From NCBI GenBank assembly GCA_030141605.1, contig JAQGDQ010000848.1, positions 1 to 51,151 on the forward strand: a DNA stretch of 51,151 bases, in the 5' to 3' direction. How positions within the stretch are numbered: position 1 is the first letter of the stretch; each line of letters starts with the position of its first letter. The DNA is from Tubiluchus corallicola. Lineage: Eukaryota > Priapulida > Priapulimorpha > Priapulimorphida > Tubiluchidae. Of this stretch, positions 10,301-23,778 are shown in pieces. A program made the position numbers and the translations under genes. The notes below the pieces were generated by a model. That model ran no database searches. It worked only from the letters and a program-made list of their open reading frames with translations, and was not told where the DNA came from.

Positions 10301-13300
10301 GCATCTTATTTTCTGACAGGCTCTTGGTCTCCATAATCATGGAGGCGAGGACTCGCACCAAGATCACGAGACGACATACAGAGGAGCTTCGGAGACGGAG
10401 GCAGTCCATGGCATTGAATTCGATCCGACGGTACTGAAAATGCTAGGAGTCATTGCAGCGATGTATGGATTTTTTGTTTTTGAAGTTCTTATGGAACTAG
10501 CAAAAGATTCATTAAGCAGAAAAACAAAGGTAAAAATTCTATGAGGAAATGAGCCCAGATTTTAGGGCTCAATCCAGATGTTTCCTGTGCCTTTTTTCAT
10601 TGCGTTTTATTTTTAAGGAAACTTGTGTCACATGGACATTGTAATGGTAAACAGATGCCAGGTACTTTCTCACACCTTATATTTTCGTTTCTTTGTTAAA
10701 AAGCCAGGCGACAACATTCATTTCGTCTAATTTGTGTTTGCCTACTTTGTCCATGAATGACAGAGATGTCTACATAGAGTTCTGTTTACATAGAGCAGTT
10801 TTGATGTTTTTGTCCTGTCATCTTGTTTTGTGACATATCCAGCATTCACCTCCCATGTTTTTGGGATCTTATTTTTTGTAAGCTACATCCGTTATAATAA
10901 GACAAATAAGGAAACGCAAAATCAGACTATCCCTCTGATGAACCATAGCCTAACTGCTAAAAGATTGGCGACATTCTCATAATTTTCTGTTTTTTTCGTG
11001 AGAATTTCACTCATGGGGGTGCAAACAGGTCATTTGACCCCCCCCATCAGACTTTCTAACCTAGAACGAGGGGTTTGGAAGTTGGAACTTTATAATTAAT
11101 TCCCCAAGGAGTGTAGGAAATTTTTATTCTCTGCACCACTCAGTAGTACGGTAAATTACCTGATATAAGCTATTGTCACTCTGGTTTTAAGAGGCCTTAC
11201 TTTTGCATCTTGCTATTTTTACATCGTAATTTTTATGATTTTTGTCCACAAGAACTTGAGGGGACTCCTATCCTCTCCAGCCTTAACCAAGAAAAACCCA
11301 TGGAGCACTCTGCTCATGAATGTTACATTTACCATTAATTATACGGTAGAGTTCTTTCCATTGAAACCCCAGAATCAGCTAGATATCGGCATGTCGCACT
11401 ATCTTTTTATGGATCATTCAATACTCCTGTGTTCAAAAGCAGTGTGTTATCTTTTATATATATATATAATAGTAGGAGTATATCCCTTTTGCCCCCTCAC
11501 CCCCCCCGAAAAACTTGCAACTGACGCCCTACATTTCATTCCCTGCAGACTATCATACCATAGCATAGTATACTGTGTTTTGATGCTTTACTAGTAACGA
11601 TATTGGTTATTCTGCAAGCTTTCTGCCATTTACTTAATAAATATACTCCTGCCATTCTGTCGGAAATACACAAATGTGTTAAGCACAAACAAAGCAAACT
11701 GTATATTTACTCATTTCCATGTTTTTGTTTTAGTCTTCTTGATAAAGTTTACTTTTCAAATTCTTTTTAAGCAAATAACTTACCACCTTAATAAACTTTG
11801 ACTGTTTCAGGGAGAATTTGACCTGTCAAGTCACGGTGCAAACGGACACGGTCACAGTCACATACCTGACCAGGAGGCAGTGAAAAAGTGTATAAAAAAG
11901 CCGATGGCTGCATCTGTCTCCACACAGCAGCTTGTAGTACGTATGCTGTACCAATTGTAAAATTTTACAATAACTTCGTTTTACAAAACAGGACGCCTTG
12001 TTGTTGATGCTTATTGATGACGAGTGATTGATCATTTTAGTCAGGCGTGTTTTAAAAAAGACGAAAACTGCAAAATAATGAACTTTGGTAGTTTTAAATT
12101 TAACATTGCTGATATTGTTTTATAATCATTTTTAATTTAATCGCTGAATTTTAAGACCAAATCAAAAAGGTCGTACGACCAATTATTTACAATCTTTATT
12201 TTAAGATTGTTGATTAATGATAAAATCAATCGGCATTTATTGAATTTTTCTAATCAAACTTGATTAGAAATGTGAAATTTGATTTGAAACAAGGACATTC
12301 GGATTAAGGTACAAGACTACACAGCTCATTGCGATCATCGTGGGTCTTAATTCAACCTAAAAAACCTCACCAACCATTTCGATATTTTAAAACTGGGCGC
12401 TTCCACGCTACTGTAATTAATAACTAACTAGCAAAGGCCCCGCAAAACATTTTGCGTATAAATACACGTATAATCAAAAATACGCGAACATCTTACATAG
12501 TCCTCATTTATAACGCAAATCCAGTAGCAGCTTTTACTGAATTAAAGCTAAAAGGTTATAGACAGAGTGTAATGGATGACGTCACAACAATGGCTTTGCG
12601 TCAGCAGTTTTTCAAGCGAAAATTGCCGAAAATAGAACATGTTATTAACTCGTCGAGACTCCTCTCAGTGGACGTGTTCTAAAATATAGCCCACGTCATC
12701 GTGTAGCCCTGTTCTTCCTCTGTCTAAAGAGCTATATATCTCCTTCCGAGAGTCCCACTAGTTAGATTATTTTCAACACTTCTTGATCATAATGCTGTGT
12801 AATCTGGCGATACAAGTTCCCAGGTTCAAATCAAGGCTTAGTCTCAAACGTTTCAAACATTCAATAATTCTGGATTTATTCCGTCATTAAGACTAGTGGG
12901 CGGTTAAAATAATCTAGAGGAGACAAACCCCCTCTCCAATCGTCACTACCACCATTATTATTTCTTTGTCAACCTTCTTAACACATTCAACTACATACAA
13001 CCCATGCGTTTCAAAGTTTTATAGGCCTATTAAGTTCCTGTAGTTCTCTTTTGTCGCTGCTTCTTTACAGGATAGCTTTAACGACCATTCCCTGCTAGCC
13101 TTGTGATATCCATTTCAGTCAATACTGTCCCTTTCACTGTCTTCGCCTTGATATCTTCATTCGATATTTTTTGGCCATTTTAGACCTATTTCTAGAATTC
13201 CTCGTTCATGTTACCTTTGGAATGCATTTGTATCGTTAATATTTGTAAAGTTACAGACGGTTTTGCCACAAAGTGCGAGCGCCTAAACCTGACAAAATTG

Positions 13301-15007
13301 CATTGCAAGAAGCATTAGGTCTTCTTGATGCCATTACTTAATAAACGTTGTATTTTTTGCAGACAACAAACATGGATATGTCAAGAGTGGCAAGTATCAG
13401 CTCCATAGCTAACACTAGCCTTGATAACAATATGAATTTCGATAATGTCTTAACGTCTCCAGAGAAAAGTCATACTCACGGTGTACGGCTCTTTAAAGGT
13501 ATAAATCAAGTACATATGTACATATCCAAATTATAAAAGGGAGCCATTGGCAGTATTGTGGTTATATGAACGAAGTATTGTCTGTAAAATAACATGATAT
13601 CTTTAGGAATAACTGCTGTAACTTTACCACAATGGTAATATTGGAAATGCTTATCAATAAATGAAAGAAAATGATAATTACAACAAATTCTAAACCTGCA
13701 AAAAGTTAAGGTTGTTAATTCCATATCTCGTGACGTGTAGTAATGTGGACAGTACGAAAACGCTTACCGTAGGCCCTTTAGTTTAGCTGTGGTCACGCAT
13801 TATATATTTTGCGGTAGATTTTACATTGCTGTAACATTTTATCAGTTCTATCATTTTCAAAACATTAGCAACTTTTCATATTTTTCCTATATGCCAGACT
13901 GTTATTCAGGTACACATCTGCCATTCTCATTTTAAGTAGAGCTTTAAAGAAAATAGACATCTTTCACGCATAGTAATAGCAACAAATCTTTACTGATTTG
14001 TTTATGAAGATTCTAGAGTCCAAGAATTTATCCTTCTTCAATAGACACTGTTGAAAAATAGGTAATTGATCACACAAAAAAAATACCAGCTTATACCTGT
14101 TCTAAATTGCCATCTAACTTTGACAGTTGTAATTTTGGAGCTCTGGTTTTAACTTTGCTAGACTAGAAACAAAACTATAAACAGATTAGTTGCTATTACA
14201 TTTTTATTTCAAAAAAATTTTTGAATTTTTATCCAGGTTAGTACTACATAGATTTCCGAAATTTGTACCGTTTTAGCAGGATTTCAGTTTTTTAAAATAT
14301 ATAATTATTATGCTTTTAAGACAAGTTTCTGTTCCGCCAACTGATAAAACTTATAGAACTCGGGTGCACCTTAATATTGCAGATCTTCGCAATATCTAAT
14401 AGCTTGTTTAAGTTAATAACATTGCTTTTCAGGTTTCAAACCAATGGTCCTAATTCTGCTGATAGGAGACATTATGCACAATGTTAGTGATGGATTAGCG
14501 ATTGGAGCAGCTTTTGCTGGAGATTTGCAAGGCGGTATCTCCACTTCAATAGCTGTATTTTGCCACGAATTGCCTCATGAATTAGGTAAGAGTGTCGCAA
14601 TGGTTCTGAAGCCTCGTAAAATGCATTTGGTGTGAAAGCAGGCAGAAATTAAGCAGCTGTAGCTGAGCAGGTAAATAAAAAGAGCGTGTGAGGAAGAACA
14701 AAGAAAATGAGAGACAAGGAATGAAAGAGAAGGGCAGTCAGAGATAGATAGATAAAGAGAGAGAGAGAGAGAAGAGAAGAGAAGAGAAGAGGAGAGAGGA
14801 GAGGAGAGGAGAGGAGAAGAGAAGAGAAGATAAAAGAGGAGAGGAGAAGAGGGGAGAAGAGAGGAGAAGAGAAGAGAGGAGAAGAGAAGAGAAGAGACAA
14901 TGAGAGTGAGAGAGAGGGAGGGAGAGAGAGAGCAAGAGAAGAGAAGCAAAGAGAGGAGAAGAGAAGAGACAAAGAAAGGGAGAGAGAATGAGAGAAAGAG
15001 GAGAGAT

Positions 15008-15040
<33 letters not shown>

Positions 15041-16895
15041 ATAAGAGAAAGAAAAGAGGAGAAGAGTGTATGTGTGTGTGAGGGTGCGTGCATGTGTGCA
15101 TATGTATGAAAGAGAGAGAAAGAGGTGGGAAGAAGTGTGGATTATTATTAATCTTTTATTTGTTATAAAAAGTGTAAATAATTTATGCAATAAAAATATT
15201 TTTGTAAGTAAATAAAAAACAAAAAATGATGAAATCCATATACGTATTGCCATCATTCTACAATCTACATGTAGTTGCTTACACATTCATAAAAGGCTAT
15301 TCTAACTTTTCTTTTCACATTAAAATTAAAGTAAAGAGTGCAGCCATACTTTATTCTTAAATCAACACCTGAGTCATTCATAAAATACAACATTTTTGCT
15401 ATAACAAGTGATTCTTCTTAAAAATCCCAGTTTACGACCGTCAATTTGCTACCGCAATAATACATAAGTAATTTTGCACTTTCGTTTTGTATTAAGTCAA
15501 ATATTTTTCTATAAGCACAATTCTAACTTACTCTAATTACATTCGCATCTATAATGGAATGTCATAAATTTCACACTCGTACAAAAAACAGGAAGACAAT
15601 AAGAGCTAACTAGTGTTTTTGCCAGTATTGGGTTGCGTTTGGGTACCATTGTCGAATACTATTTAAAGGCATGAAGTATTTCTGATATACATGAAATTAG
15701 AAGACTTCAGTTGCAAATTCTTTATCAGTTCTAATATCGCATCGTAAATATTTTACACTGTTTTTCCACTTCAATGACATGCCACAAAACAAAATGCTTC
15801 AATATTATATCATATTCGTGGCTACTAATTTATCTTATTTATCCTGCACACGATGGTACACTCGTGTAGAATTATCTGTTTCGCCTTTGTGCCTTACCTT
15901 TTGAATTTTGGTTAAAACATGTAAATTTGTACATTTTAGTATGTTGTTATAATATCATAATGGTGCTCCTTCTTTTCTAGGTGATTTTGCAATATTTTTA
16001 ACTCTGGGTTTGAGCGTCAAGCAAGCGTTGAGTTTAAATTTGTTCAGCGCCTTCACAGCTTTTGCTGGCTTCTATGTGGGAGCATCCGTCGGAGCTGACG
16101 TTGTTGTCAGACAGTGGATATTTGCTGCTACTGCTGGGATGTTCTTGTACATATCACTAGTTGAAATGGTAATTTACGTGTTATCTAGTTTTTTTTCTTT
16201 GACTGCATTACTGCCAAAATGACTGCTTGGTAAAATAAAAGAAAGGCCAAAAGACCGGCAGATCGGTTGATTCCCTACTTGCAAATTAAACGTAATGTAT
16301 TACGATGAACTAAGGATCGTCTTAACGCAAGGAGACGCTGGGCAGTTGCACGGGGGGGGGGGATGCACGAACATAAGAACCCCATGCTAATCTCTGTATA
16401 TTGTAACTTGCTGTCAATGTTGAAATTTTTGTGTTTTTTCAAAGCTCAAGTTTCATCCTTCAAACGTTTGTGTGGATTAAATCTTTGCTGTTCAGCATGT
16501 TTTTCTAATGTTTAAACATTGATTTTGTTGGGAATACCAATATAATAAATATATGTTTTATTTTATCCTTTTACATTTTTATTCCTGTGACTCGCTGTGT
16601 AGTTAGTGGCCCTAATGCACTACTTTTTTATTATTTTATCACATTCAGACGAGCTTTGCCCAGGGTCGTATAATGCTGGGTCCTGGGGCCCGTGGTAGAT
16701 TCACAAGATGACTAGATTCTTCTGATAGCTTGTATAGATCAATAAGCTAAACGTTTTATTTTCTAGATGCCTGAATTAAAATCCTACAAGGCGAAGAGTT
16801 TAACAAAGACTTTTATCGTACAAAACATTGGCTTACTTGTTGGACTGGGAGCCATGTTTGTTATTGCTGTGTTTGAAGAGCACATAAAGGTTTGA
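7151..16895 (+). CDS. ZIP zinc transporter, SLC39A LIV-1 subfamily (10 exons, 5' end missing)
   Basis: Imports zinc or related divalent metal into the cytosol across the plasma or an organelle membrane. Exons: 7151-7322, 7493-7780, 8579-8756, 9066-9235, 10320-10529, 11811-11933, 13363-13498, 14433-14585, 15981-16168, 16767-16895; all phases join. The order is typical of the family: Cys-containing and His/Asp-rich ectodomain, [12 protein letters not shown] (PAL-like motif), TM1-TM2 ending [14 protein letters not shown]3, a His-rich cytosolic loop (GHGHSH), TM4 with [15 protein letters not shown]5 with HELPHELGD, two more helices, and a C-terminus ending FEEHIKV. The HN..D and HE..HE metal-site residues are intact. 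The TM4-TM5 and C-terminal parts resemble ZIP6/ZIP10/ZIP5 most, with some ZIP4/ZIP12 features, so I give no symbol. About 581 codons are visible; start codon and signal peptide exon were not identified. Introns contain an LTR-like element (9300-9576), a dispersed repeat (12424-12745) and a GA tract (14755-15120), otherwise nothing recognised. Confidence 0.93.
7493..7780 (+). CDS. ZIP exon b: His/Asp-rich ectodomain segment
   Basis: Contains repeated [26 protein letters not shown] and then KRRKRSK (7703-7723), a furin-like basic site. The acceptor at 7492 keeps phase 0 with exon a; a second acceptor at 7517 would shift the phase. The donor after ...NDNL (GTATTA) is weak, so the 3' border is uncertain; GTGACA at 7806 is an in-phase alternative. 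Confidence 0.75.
8579..8756 (+). CDS. ZIP exon c: ectodomain with PAL-like motif
   Basis: Acceptor ttcttttcacag, donor GAGGGTGAGA. Reads [18 protein letters not shown], then [17 protein letters not shown]. The Cys-Pro-Ala core corresponds to the conserved PAL region of ZIP extracellular domains. Ends in phase 1. Confidence 0.85.
9066..9235 (+). CDS. ZIP exon d: TM1-TM2
   Basis: Reads [20 protein letters not shown] (TM1) and on to [20 protein letters not shown] (TM2) then IPK at a GTAAAG donor. GDALLHL is a family signature. Confidence 0.95.
9300..9576 (+). mobile_element. Solo-LTR-like element A in ZIP intron
   Basis: Begins TGTGTTGATG and ends ACACCA, with near-matching 5-bp flanks (ATAAT left, ATAAC right). 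Inside are a TATA-like ATATATAAG near 9391 and AATAAA near 9520, the order expected of an LTR. A diverged relative lies at about 29148-29493 (shared GGCATT.CTATC, TTTAATAAA.GTGT, CATAGTTTTGCCAT). Confidence 0.45.
10320..10529 (+). CDS. ZIP exon e: His-containing loop and TM3
   Basis: Acceptor ttctgacag, donor AAAGGTAAAA, phase 0 at both ends. [17 protein letters not shown] then [20 protein letters not shown]. Confidence 0.95.
11811..11933 (+). CDS. ZIP exon f: cytosolic His-rich loop
   Basis: [19 protein letters not shown] and a basic stretch KKCIKKP. The donor CTTGTAGTA was chosen because it keeps phase 0 with the next exon. Confidence 0.85.
12424..12745 (+). repeat. Dispersed repeat R1, copy 1
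   Basis: Starts ACTAGCAAAGGCCCCGCAAA and shares long stretches with 31195-31930 and, in part, 23528-23640. It contains a perfect CRE palindrome TGACGTCA at about 12578. Flanked by an imperfect inverted ATAA-CTAACTAG / CTAGTTAGATTAT pair. No coding capacity. Confidence 0.75.
13363..13498 (+). CDS. ZIP exon g: cytosolic loop, end
   Basis: Acceptor tattttttgcag, donor AAAGGTATAA. Ser/Asn-rich loop ending [13 protein letters not shown]. Phase 0 in, phase 1 out. Confidence 0.85.
14433..14585 (+). CDS. ZIP exon h: TM4-TM5 metal site
   Basis: [20 protein letters not shown], then AIGAAFAGD and ...[12 protein letters not shown]; the intron falls inside the Gly codon before the conserved Asp. HN.SDG and HE.PHE are the transport-site motifs of the LIV-1 group. 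Confidence 0.97.
14755..15120. repeat. GA/GGA-rich purine tract in ZIP intron
   Basis: Imperfect (GA)n mixed with AGAAGAG and GAGGAG units, ending in a short GTGTGTGTG run. Long Ser/Leu or Arg/Glu frames across it are artefacts of the repeat. Confidence 0.9.
15981..16168 (+). CDS. ZIP exon i: TM5 end to TM7
   Basis: [20 protein letters not shown] completes [10 protein letters not shown]. Then [17 protein letters not shown] and [18 protein letters not shown], ending at a GTAATT donor. Confidence 0.96.
16767..16895 (+). CDS. ZIP exon j: last helix and C-terminus
   Basis: [10 protein letters not shown], then [20 protein letters not shown] and VFEEHIKV with TGA at 16893-16895. The final FE.HI is shared with ZIP6/ZIP10-type proteins. 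Confidence 0.95.
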   Translation: MPELKSYKAKSLTKTFIVQNIGLLVGLGAMFVIAVFEEHIKV

Positions 16896-18115
16896 AGCGC
16901 CGTGTAAGCATCACTGATCAAGCGTCCGCAAGTCTAAGTCGTTCTTTCTATATAAACACAAGAACATTCATTACGCTAATGCCATGGGAATGAAAGTGCG
17001 AGCTCTTCTCAGGTTTATTTCAAGCGAGAATATTGTGATCATCAAATGTCTTAAGGAAGTTCAGTAATCGAGTAACAGTTGCCGATTTGTTAATGAAAAA
17101 CGCTAATTACCGTTAAATAGCTATTTTGTCTTAAAAATGGATTTAGCAGTTGTGACGTGCATTCTTGTAGTACAACAATTATTTTTGTATAATATTTTAA
17201 ACTTACTTCTAAAATGTAAATAGTGTTGTTTATTAATACCGTCACTTAAGAAAGGTTGTTAGTCAATTCTACTGGCAATATCAGCGTTTTCTTACTTACA
17301 GATGTTTTTCTTTCACTTTTTGTATATAGTATACATTTTAGCCATATAGAGAGAGTAGCTATATTACTAAAGATTTTAAACAGAAGTTGTTAGAAAGAAA
17401 ATTACAAATAATGCAAAACATAAACCTATTTAAAGCTAGGGTTTAAGTTAAGATCGGACAACCTTAGTAGGCCTATATGCAGAAGTAATGTTTGCTTTTT
17501 CACATAATTAAATTGCTTTCGATATATTCCATGATTCAGTAATTTGTTGCTGTAACTATGTACTGGGCAGACGAAAAGTTTGCCATAATGCATGTGGCCT
17601 TATTTGCTATAGTGAACGAATGTAAAGCAATTTTTGTCAAGTATAAAGAGACTTTTTGCTAGACAGTTTCGATGTTTGACACTCACGATAACGATAAACG
17701 CTTGCAAACAAATTATTTTATGGTCTAGATCATATTTGTTGTGCTTTTCGTAACCTGATATCTTAGAAAGCATTAGAAAGAAGTGACAATAATGCAAAAG
17801 TAAGGTTTCAGAAAACTTGCGAAGATTTTACATCAGAGGGCGTCCTGAAGTGTAAACCTTTTTCAGTTGTTCAAAAATTGCTGTGCCAGTACTACGTAAT
17901 AGTGACCTCCGAATGCTCTGCCTGTTTCGGTTGCTTTTGTCATACAAATACAAGAATTTGACACTGAAATCACGTAGTGGTATTACCCGTATAAATAGTA
18001 AAAATTCCCCTTATACATACGCACTAGTGGCTTTATATCGTAACAATTCTTTGCCAAAGTGGAAAATGTTGAAAACAATCTTTGCAAGTGACAATCATGG
18101 CAGTTAACGCATATA
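16896..18115 (+). other. ZIP 3' UTR or downstream DNA
   Basis: AT-rich, no coding frame recognised. It probably contains the 3' UTR; no canonical AATAAA was noticed until 19777. Confidence 0.35.
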
Positions 18116-18551
18116 ATATACTACAATGGTTGGTTGGCATCCTTCTGTCTCGGAAGACAATGGAGTGTGCGCCAAGAGAGTCAGTTATTGATCACATTGA
18201 TGGAGCTGCAGCGTCGACTGTGGCTGATCAGTGTGATCCTTGAACGTCTCCAGGGCGCACACCTGGGCAAGGTGTATGGAGATCCTGCACTGGTCCGCCT
18301 TCAGGGCTCCACTCCTGATTTGGAAGGTTTACTTCTCTACACATGGCCTCCTCCGTCCTCTAGCCACTTGTGCAGCTCCTCCGCCTAGTGTCGAGATACA
18401 ATGTGGGCATCCCGCAGGCCCACAGTACCTGGTATTCCTAGGCGATCACCCATCCAAGTACTAACCAGGCTCTACGTTGCTTAACTTCAGTGATCAGACG
18501 AGAACCGGTGTTTTTTCAACGTGATTTGTCCATAGTCTCATATACTACAAT
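18116..18551 (-). mobile_element. 5S-rRNA-derived SINE, copy 1 (412 bp, 12-bp TSD)
   Basis: ATATACTACAAT at 18116-18127 recurs at 18540-18551, a perfect 12-bp target-site duplication. The element between, read on the minus strand, starts with a recognisable 5S rRNA (about 18539-18417): GACTATGGAC start, GTCTGATCACTGAAGTTAAG, CTGGTTAGTACTTGGATGGG and GGAATACCAGGT. It continues into a non-5S body down to 18128. The internal control region is largely kept but the 5S part is diverged, so it is not a functional 5S gene. Against copy 2 it lacks about 115 bp in the body. It lies about 1.2 kb downstream of the ZIP stop, antisense to it. Confidence 0.88.
18417..18539 (-). pseudogene. 5S rRNA-like head of SINE copy 1
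   Basis: Same alignment to 5S rRNA as copy 2, with an expanded A run (GTTGAAAAAACACCGG) and CTATGGAC in place of CTACGGCC. Confidence 0.85.
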
Positions 18552-19044
18552 ATATATAAGCTATTATTTCATTGTACTACTCGCCAAATTTGTTGAGACC
18601 TTTTTGAGCTGGGTATATGTCACAGAATGTTAAGAAGGGAGGTGCAAATACTGTAAAGCAGAACTAAAATTTGTCTTACTGTCGGGCAACATTTACATGT
18701 AGACAAATTTTAAAAATGCACGTGGCTGCAGTTTTTAATTACTCAAAGATAACAGTGGTAAGATCCAGCGTTTTACCTTGTTATGGTTAAATTCTTTTAA
18801 TGTGAATTTAAGAAACTTGGAGCTGTTGTCATGTACACTGTTAGCATCTATAAACAGCAGCACGTTGCCCACTATTGTGTGACCTTATAAGAACCAAATT
18901 TTTTTTTGCGAAATTGTTGTGCACGTTCCTATTTAAAAATACTCGGTGATTGATAAATGACAATCATTACATGAAAGTTACTGTATAATCGTAAGACTTG
19001 GTCTATTGCATAGAGAGAGCTAGCACTAATAGCTATGACTAATG
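18552..19044. other. Spacer, nothing recognised
   Basis: AT-rich DNA between the SINE and a GA tract, with no feature I can support. Confidence 0.4.
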
Positions 19045-19190
19045 ACTGAGAGAGAGAGAGAGGGAGAGGGAGAGGGAGAGAGGGAGAGAGAGAGAGAGAA
19101 AGAGAGAGAGATAGATAGAGAGAGAGCGAGAGAGAGAGAGAGAGGGAGGGAGAGAGAGTGGACAAAACAGACAAAACAGAGGGAGGGAGA

Positions 19191-19252
<62 letters not shown>
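19045..19252. repeat. GA-rich microsatellite
   Basis: Two (GA)n blocks with GGGA and GATA interruptions, separated by GGACAAAACAGACAAAACAG; a GGGACAAAACA motif recurs just after the second block. Confidence 0.93.
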
Positions 19253-19254
<2 letters not shown>

Positions 19255-20499
19255 ACAAAACAAGTAACTTTTTACGGTAGCAGCTAAAATAGGTGGAATA
19301 CATATATATAGTAACGATAGCTAAGTAATTAAACACAATATCTTCACTTATCTTTAATAGACCAATATCACTGTTGTCAACTTGACCTTTTGTGCTTTAG
19401 GGTAATGATTTCTCTTTAAGAATCTGCAAGTTAGAGCTTTTGTTTCAGAAATATACGTTAAAGTCTTTTTGTCATGAATTAATGAGAATGAATTGTAAAC
19501 TTGTAAAAAGATGAAGAGAAGAGTTACTAATTACTGGGATGAAACTAAAGTTAAAAGGTTTTCTATCAATGAAGTGGGTTGTATCTAAAGTGCCTTGTAA
19601 ATTAATTGAATGCAAATTATATGTAATCTGATAAATGTACCTGATGAGAAAAGATTTTATACACAGTTTAATTGTAGTTTTCGAATATTTCTAACGTTGA
19701 TGTTTTTTAAGCTATAAATATGTGAAATCAACAGCATTGTTTGTTATAATCATTATCATAATGCAATTTGTCTGTAAATAAAAGTTCATACCGTTTCACT
19801 TAACACACCACCATACGTTCTAAGTTTTTTCGTTAGTGTGTGCAGGGTGTTTCATACGTCATTCACTAATTTAATTTTCAAATTTCCATTTTATGCTACT
19901 AATCGTCTAACGATATTCATCTTGCGATAAACTTTTAGTAAGTAGTTGAGAATATTTTGAGTATATATTTGAAGTTCTGTGTTGTTTTCTGCTGCCATCA
20001 TTGTGCACGACATGCGCTAAATACAAGTCCAACAGTCTTTTAGATGTAATTTACGATTTTTTATTGTCCAAAACGGGCAATCATCGTCTCATCCCAAAAT
20101 CACTATCACATCATGACATATTTGACTGACTGACTGACTGACTGACATATTATGTGCGACTCGACTTCGTTTTATCTGAAGCAAATAAAAACATTTTCCG
20201 CTAATCCAATGTCAAAAAAGATAATTAACTGCTATAATAAAAATGTATAATAATATTATGAAATATGAATAAATCAAACTTACGTCTTTGCCACATCTTA
20301 CTAACTTGCTAAAGAGAACTCGACTGACAAAATTTTATGATAAAATGACACGACGTACTGAACAAGAATGACTTCTTTCCTATCCTGTCTGCAAAATGAG
20401 GCATTTCCTGTCCTAGCTCACCTGTCTATCAACAGCCTAAATTTGCAAAAAACAAACACAAGGAGGCACCACGTGCTTATATCCAAAACAATCATGCTA
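19253..20499. other. Intergenic DNA
   Basis: No gene recognised. Includes an AATAAA at 19777 and a short (TGAC)n at about 20123-20146. Confidence 0.4.
19777..19782 (+). promoter_or_regulatory. Candidate polyadenylation signal
   Basis: AATAAA in AT-rich context. It would be the end of the ZIP transcript only if the 3' UTR is about 2.9 kb and includes the SINE and GA tract; position-based guess. Confidence 0.25.
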
Positions 20500-20760
20500 A
20501 TGCAGAGCAGAGGTGTAACATAGCGCGGGTTTATCGCTCGCCGGATCGTGCGCCACCCAGTGTCGTTTTTGGACCCAGCTTAAAAGCAAAGTGCACGCCA
20601 CAACTTGCGAAAACTCCCCACCCCCGAGGAATGCATGCCCTTTCTTACTCCCGGATTGTCGTCCATTGGCCAAAAATACCTAAAACGGTGGGTTGTTGTG
20701 TTTCGGAAAAGGTGGTACTCGCTTCCAGATTACTAGTGACACAGCAGACTTATGAAGTCA
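20500..20760. other. GC-richer island, possible promoter region
   Basis: Stands out from its AT-rich surroundings, with several CpGs (GCGCGGG, CGCTCGCCGGATCG) and an ATTGG/CCAAT-type box near 20665. It could be the 5' region of the downstream copine-like gene, whose first exon is missing, or an old repeat. No exon was established. Confidence 0.25.
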
Positions 20761-22829
<2,069 letters not shown>

Positions 22830-22995
22830 TGAATATTGCCAGCGCGAAATTTCTGCCCAGGCTTAAAGCAAATACGTTAGGCAACCAAACTTCGTTCTAA
22901 CACATTGAACACTGTAAAAAAAATCATGTTACACATCAAATACTTTCCATACGAAAAACCGACGGCGTAGTATAGGGTATCCTTTGGGAAAACAC
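22830..22995. repeat. Dispersed ~160-bp duplication R2, copy 1
   Basis: GTGAATATTGCCAGCGCGAA through GACGGCGTAGTATAGGGTAT is repeated with small changes at 23779-23940, in the same orientation. Confidence 0.85.
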
Positions 22996-23527
22996 TCGGA
23001 TCATATTTATTGAAAAAAGTATCGAGTTTATCTACCATTCCTTTTTCGTTCTTCTTCCGGATCAGAACCCAAATAATCGTAACTAGGGCAACTTTCAGAG
23101 GCTATGTAAAAATAAAATTTTTTAGTAAATGCAGGTAGGATTGGAAATATAACTTAGATTAAACAACTGACACAAATTCGTCAGTTCACCACGTTTTGTC
23201 GTTGTTGCGAAGTCCTAAATGTGCGAATTTTTTGCTAACGTCTCACAATTGAAAATGTGCAACAAAATTATTGGGTTTTACCTTATAGTCATTATCATAC
23301 TGAGTTATCATAACACAAATACTTAGCACATGTGTTAAAGCATTTACCATTTCTCTGTACCGACCATCAGTTTACATGGTCATTATGAAAATTAATACTA
23401 TTAACGTCCACTGTAACTCACACTAACCATTAGCAATATATTCTAATTTTTCTCGAAAGCAATTCTAGTGGCCTAACATAAGCTAGCTTCTTAGGTCTCT
23501 AGCGCAGAATTCATGAATTGTATCAAA
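22996..23527. other. Intergenic DNA, nothing recognised
   Basis: AT-rich, no feature recognised. Confidence 0.35.
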
Positions 23528-23640
23528 TTTTGCTTATAAATACACGTATAATCAAAAATACGCAAACATCCTACCTAGTGTTTGTTTACTTACCTAACGC
23601 AAAGCCAGTAGCAGCAGCTTTTACTGAATTAAAGTTATAA
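23528..23640 (+). repeat. Dispersed repeat R1, partial copy
   Basis: TGCTTATAAATACACGTATA through ACTGAATTAAAGTTATAAG matches the middle of the R1 copies at 12424 and 31195; it lacks the GGCCCCGC start and the CRE-containing part. Confidence 0.75.
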
Positions 23641-23778
23641 GATATGAAAGTACACAGCAATTATTAAGGAAGCGTATAAGTGTACTTTTATGGCACGCAC
23701 AAGTCATTATGCTGAAAGTACGTGTGGGAAGAACATGAAACCTCTTGAGCTTTGCTCGTGAGTACTGGCAATAAAAGC

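Noticed and set aside
14649-15101. Long Ser/Leu-rich and Arg/Glu-rich frames
   Set aside because: Translation of a GA/CT purine-pyrimidine tract; the same happens at 19039-19336 and 21249-21813.
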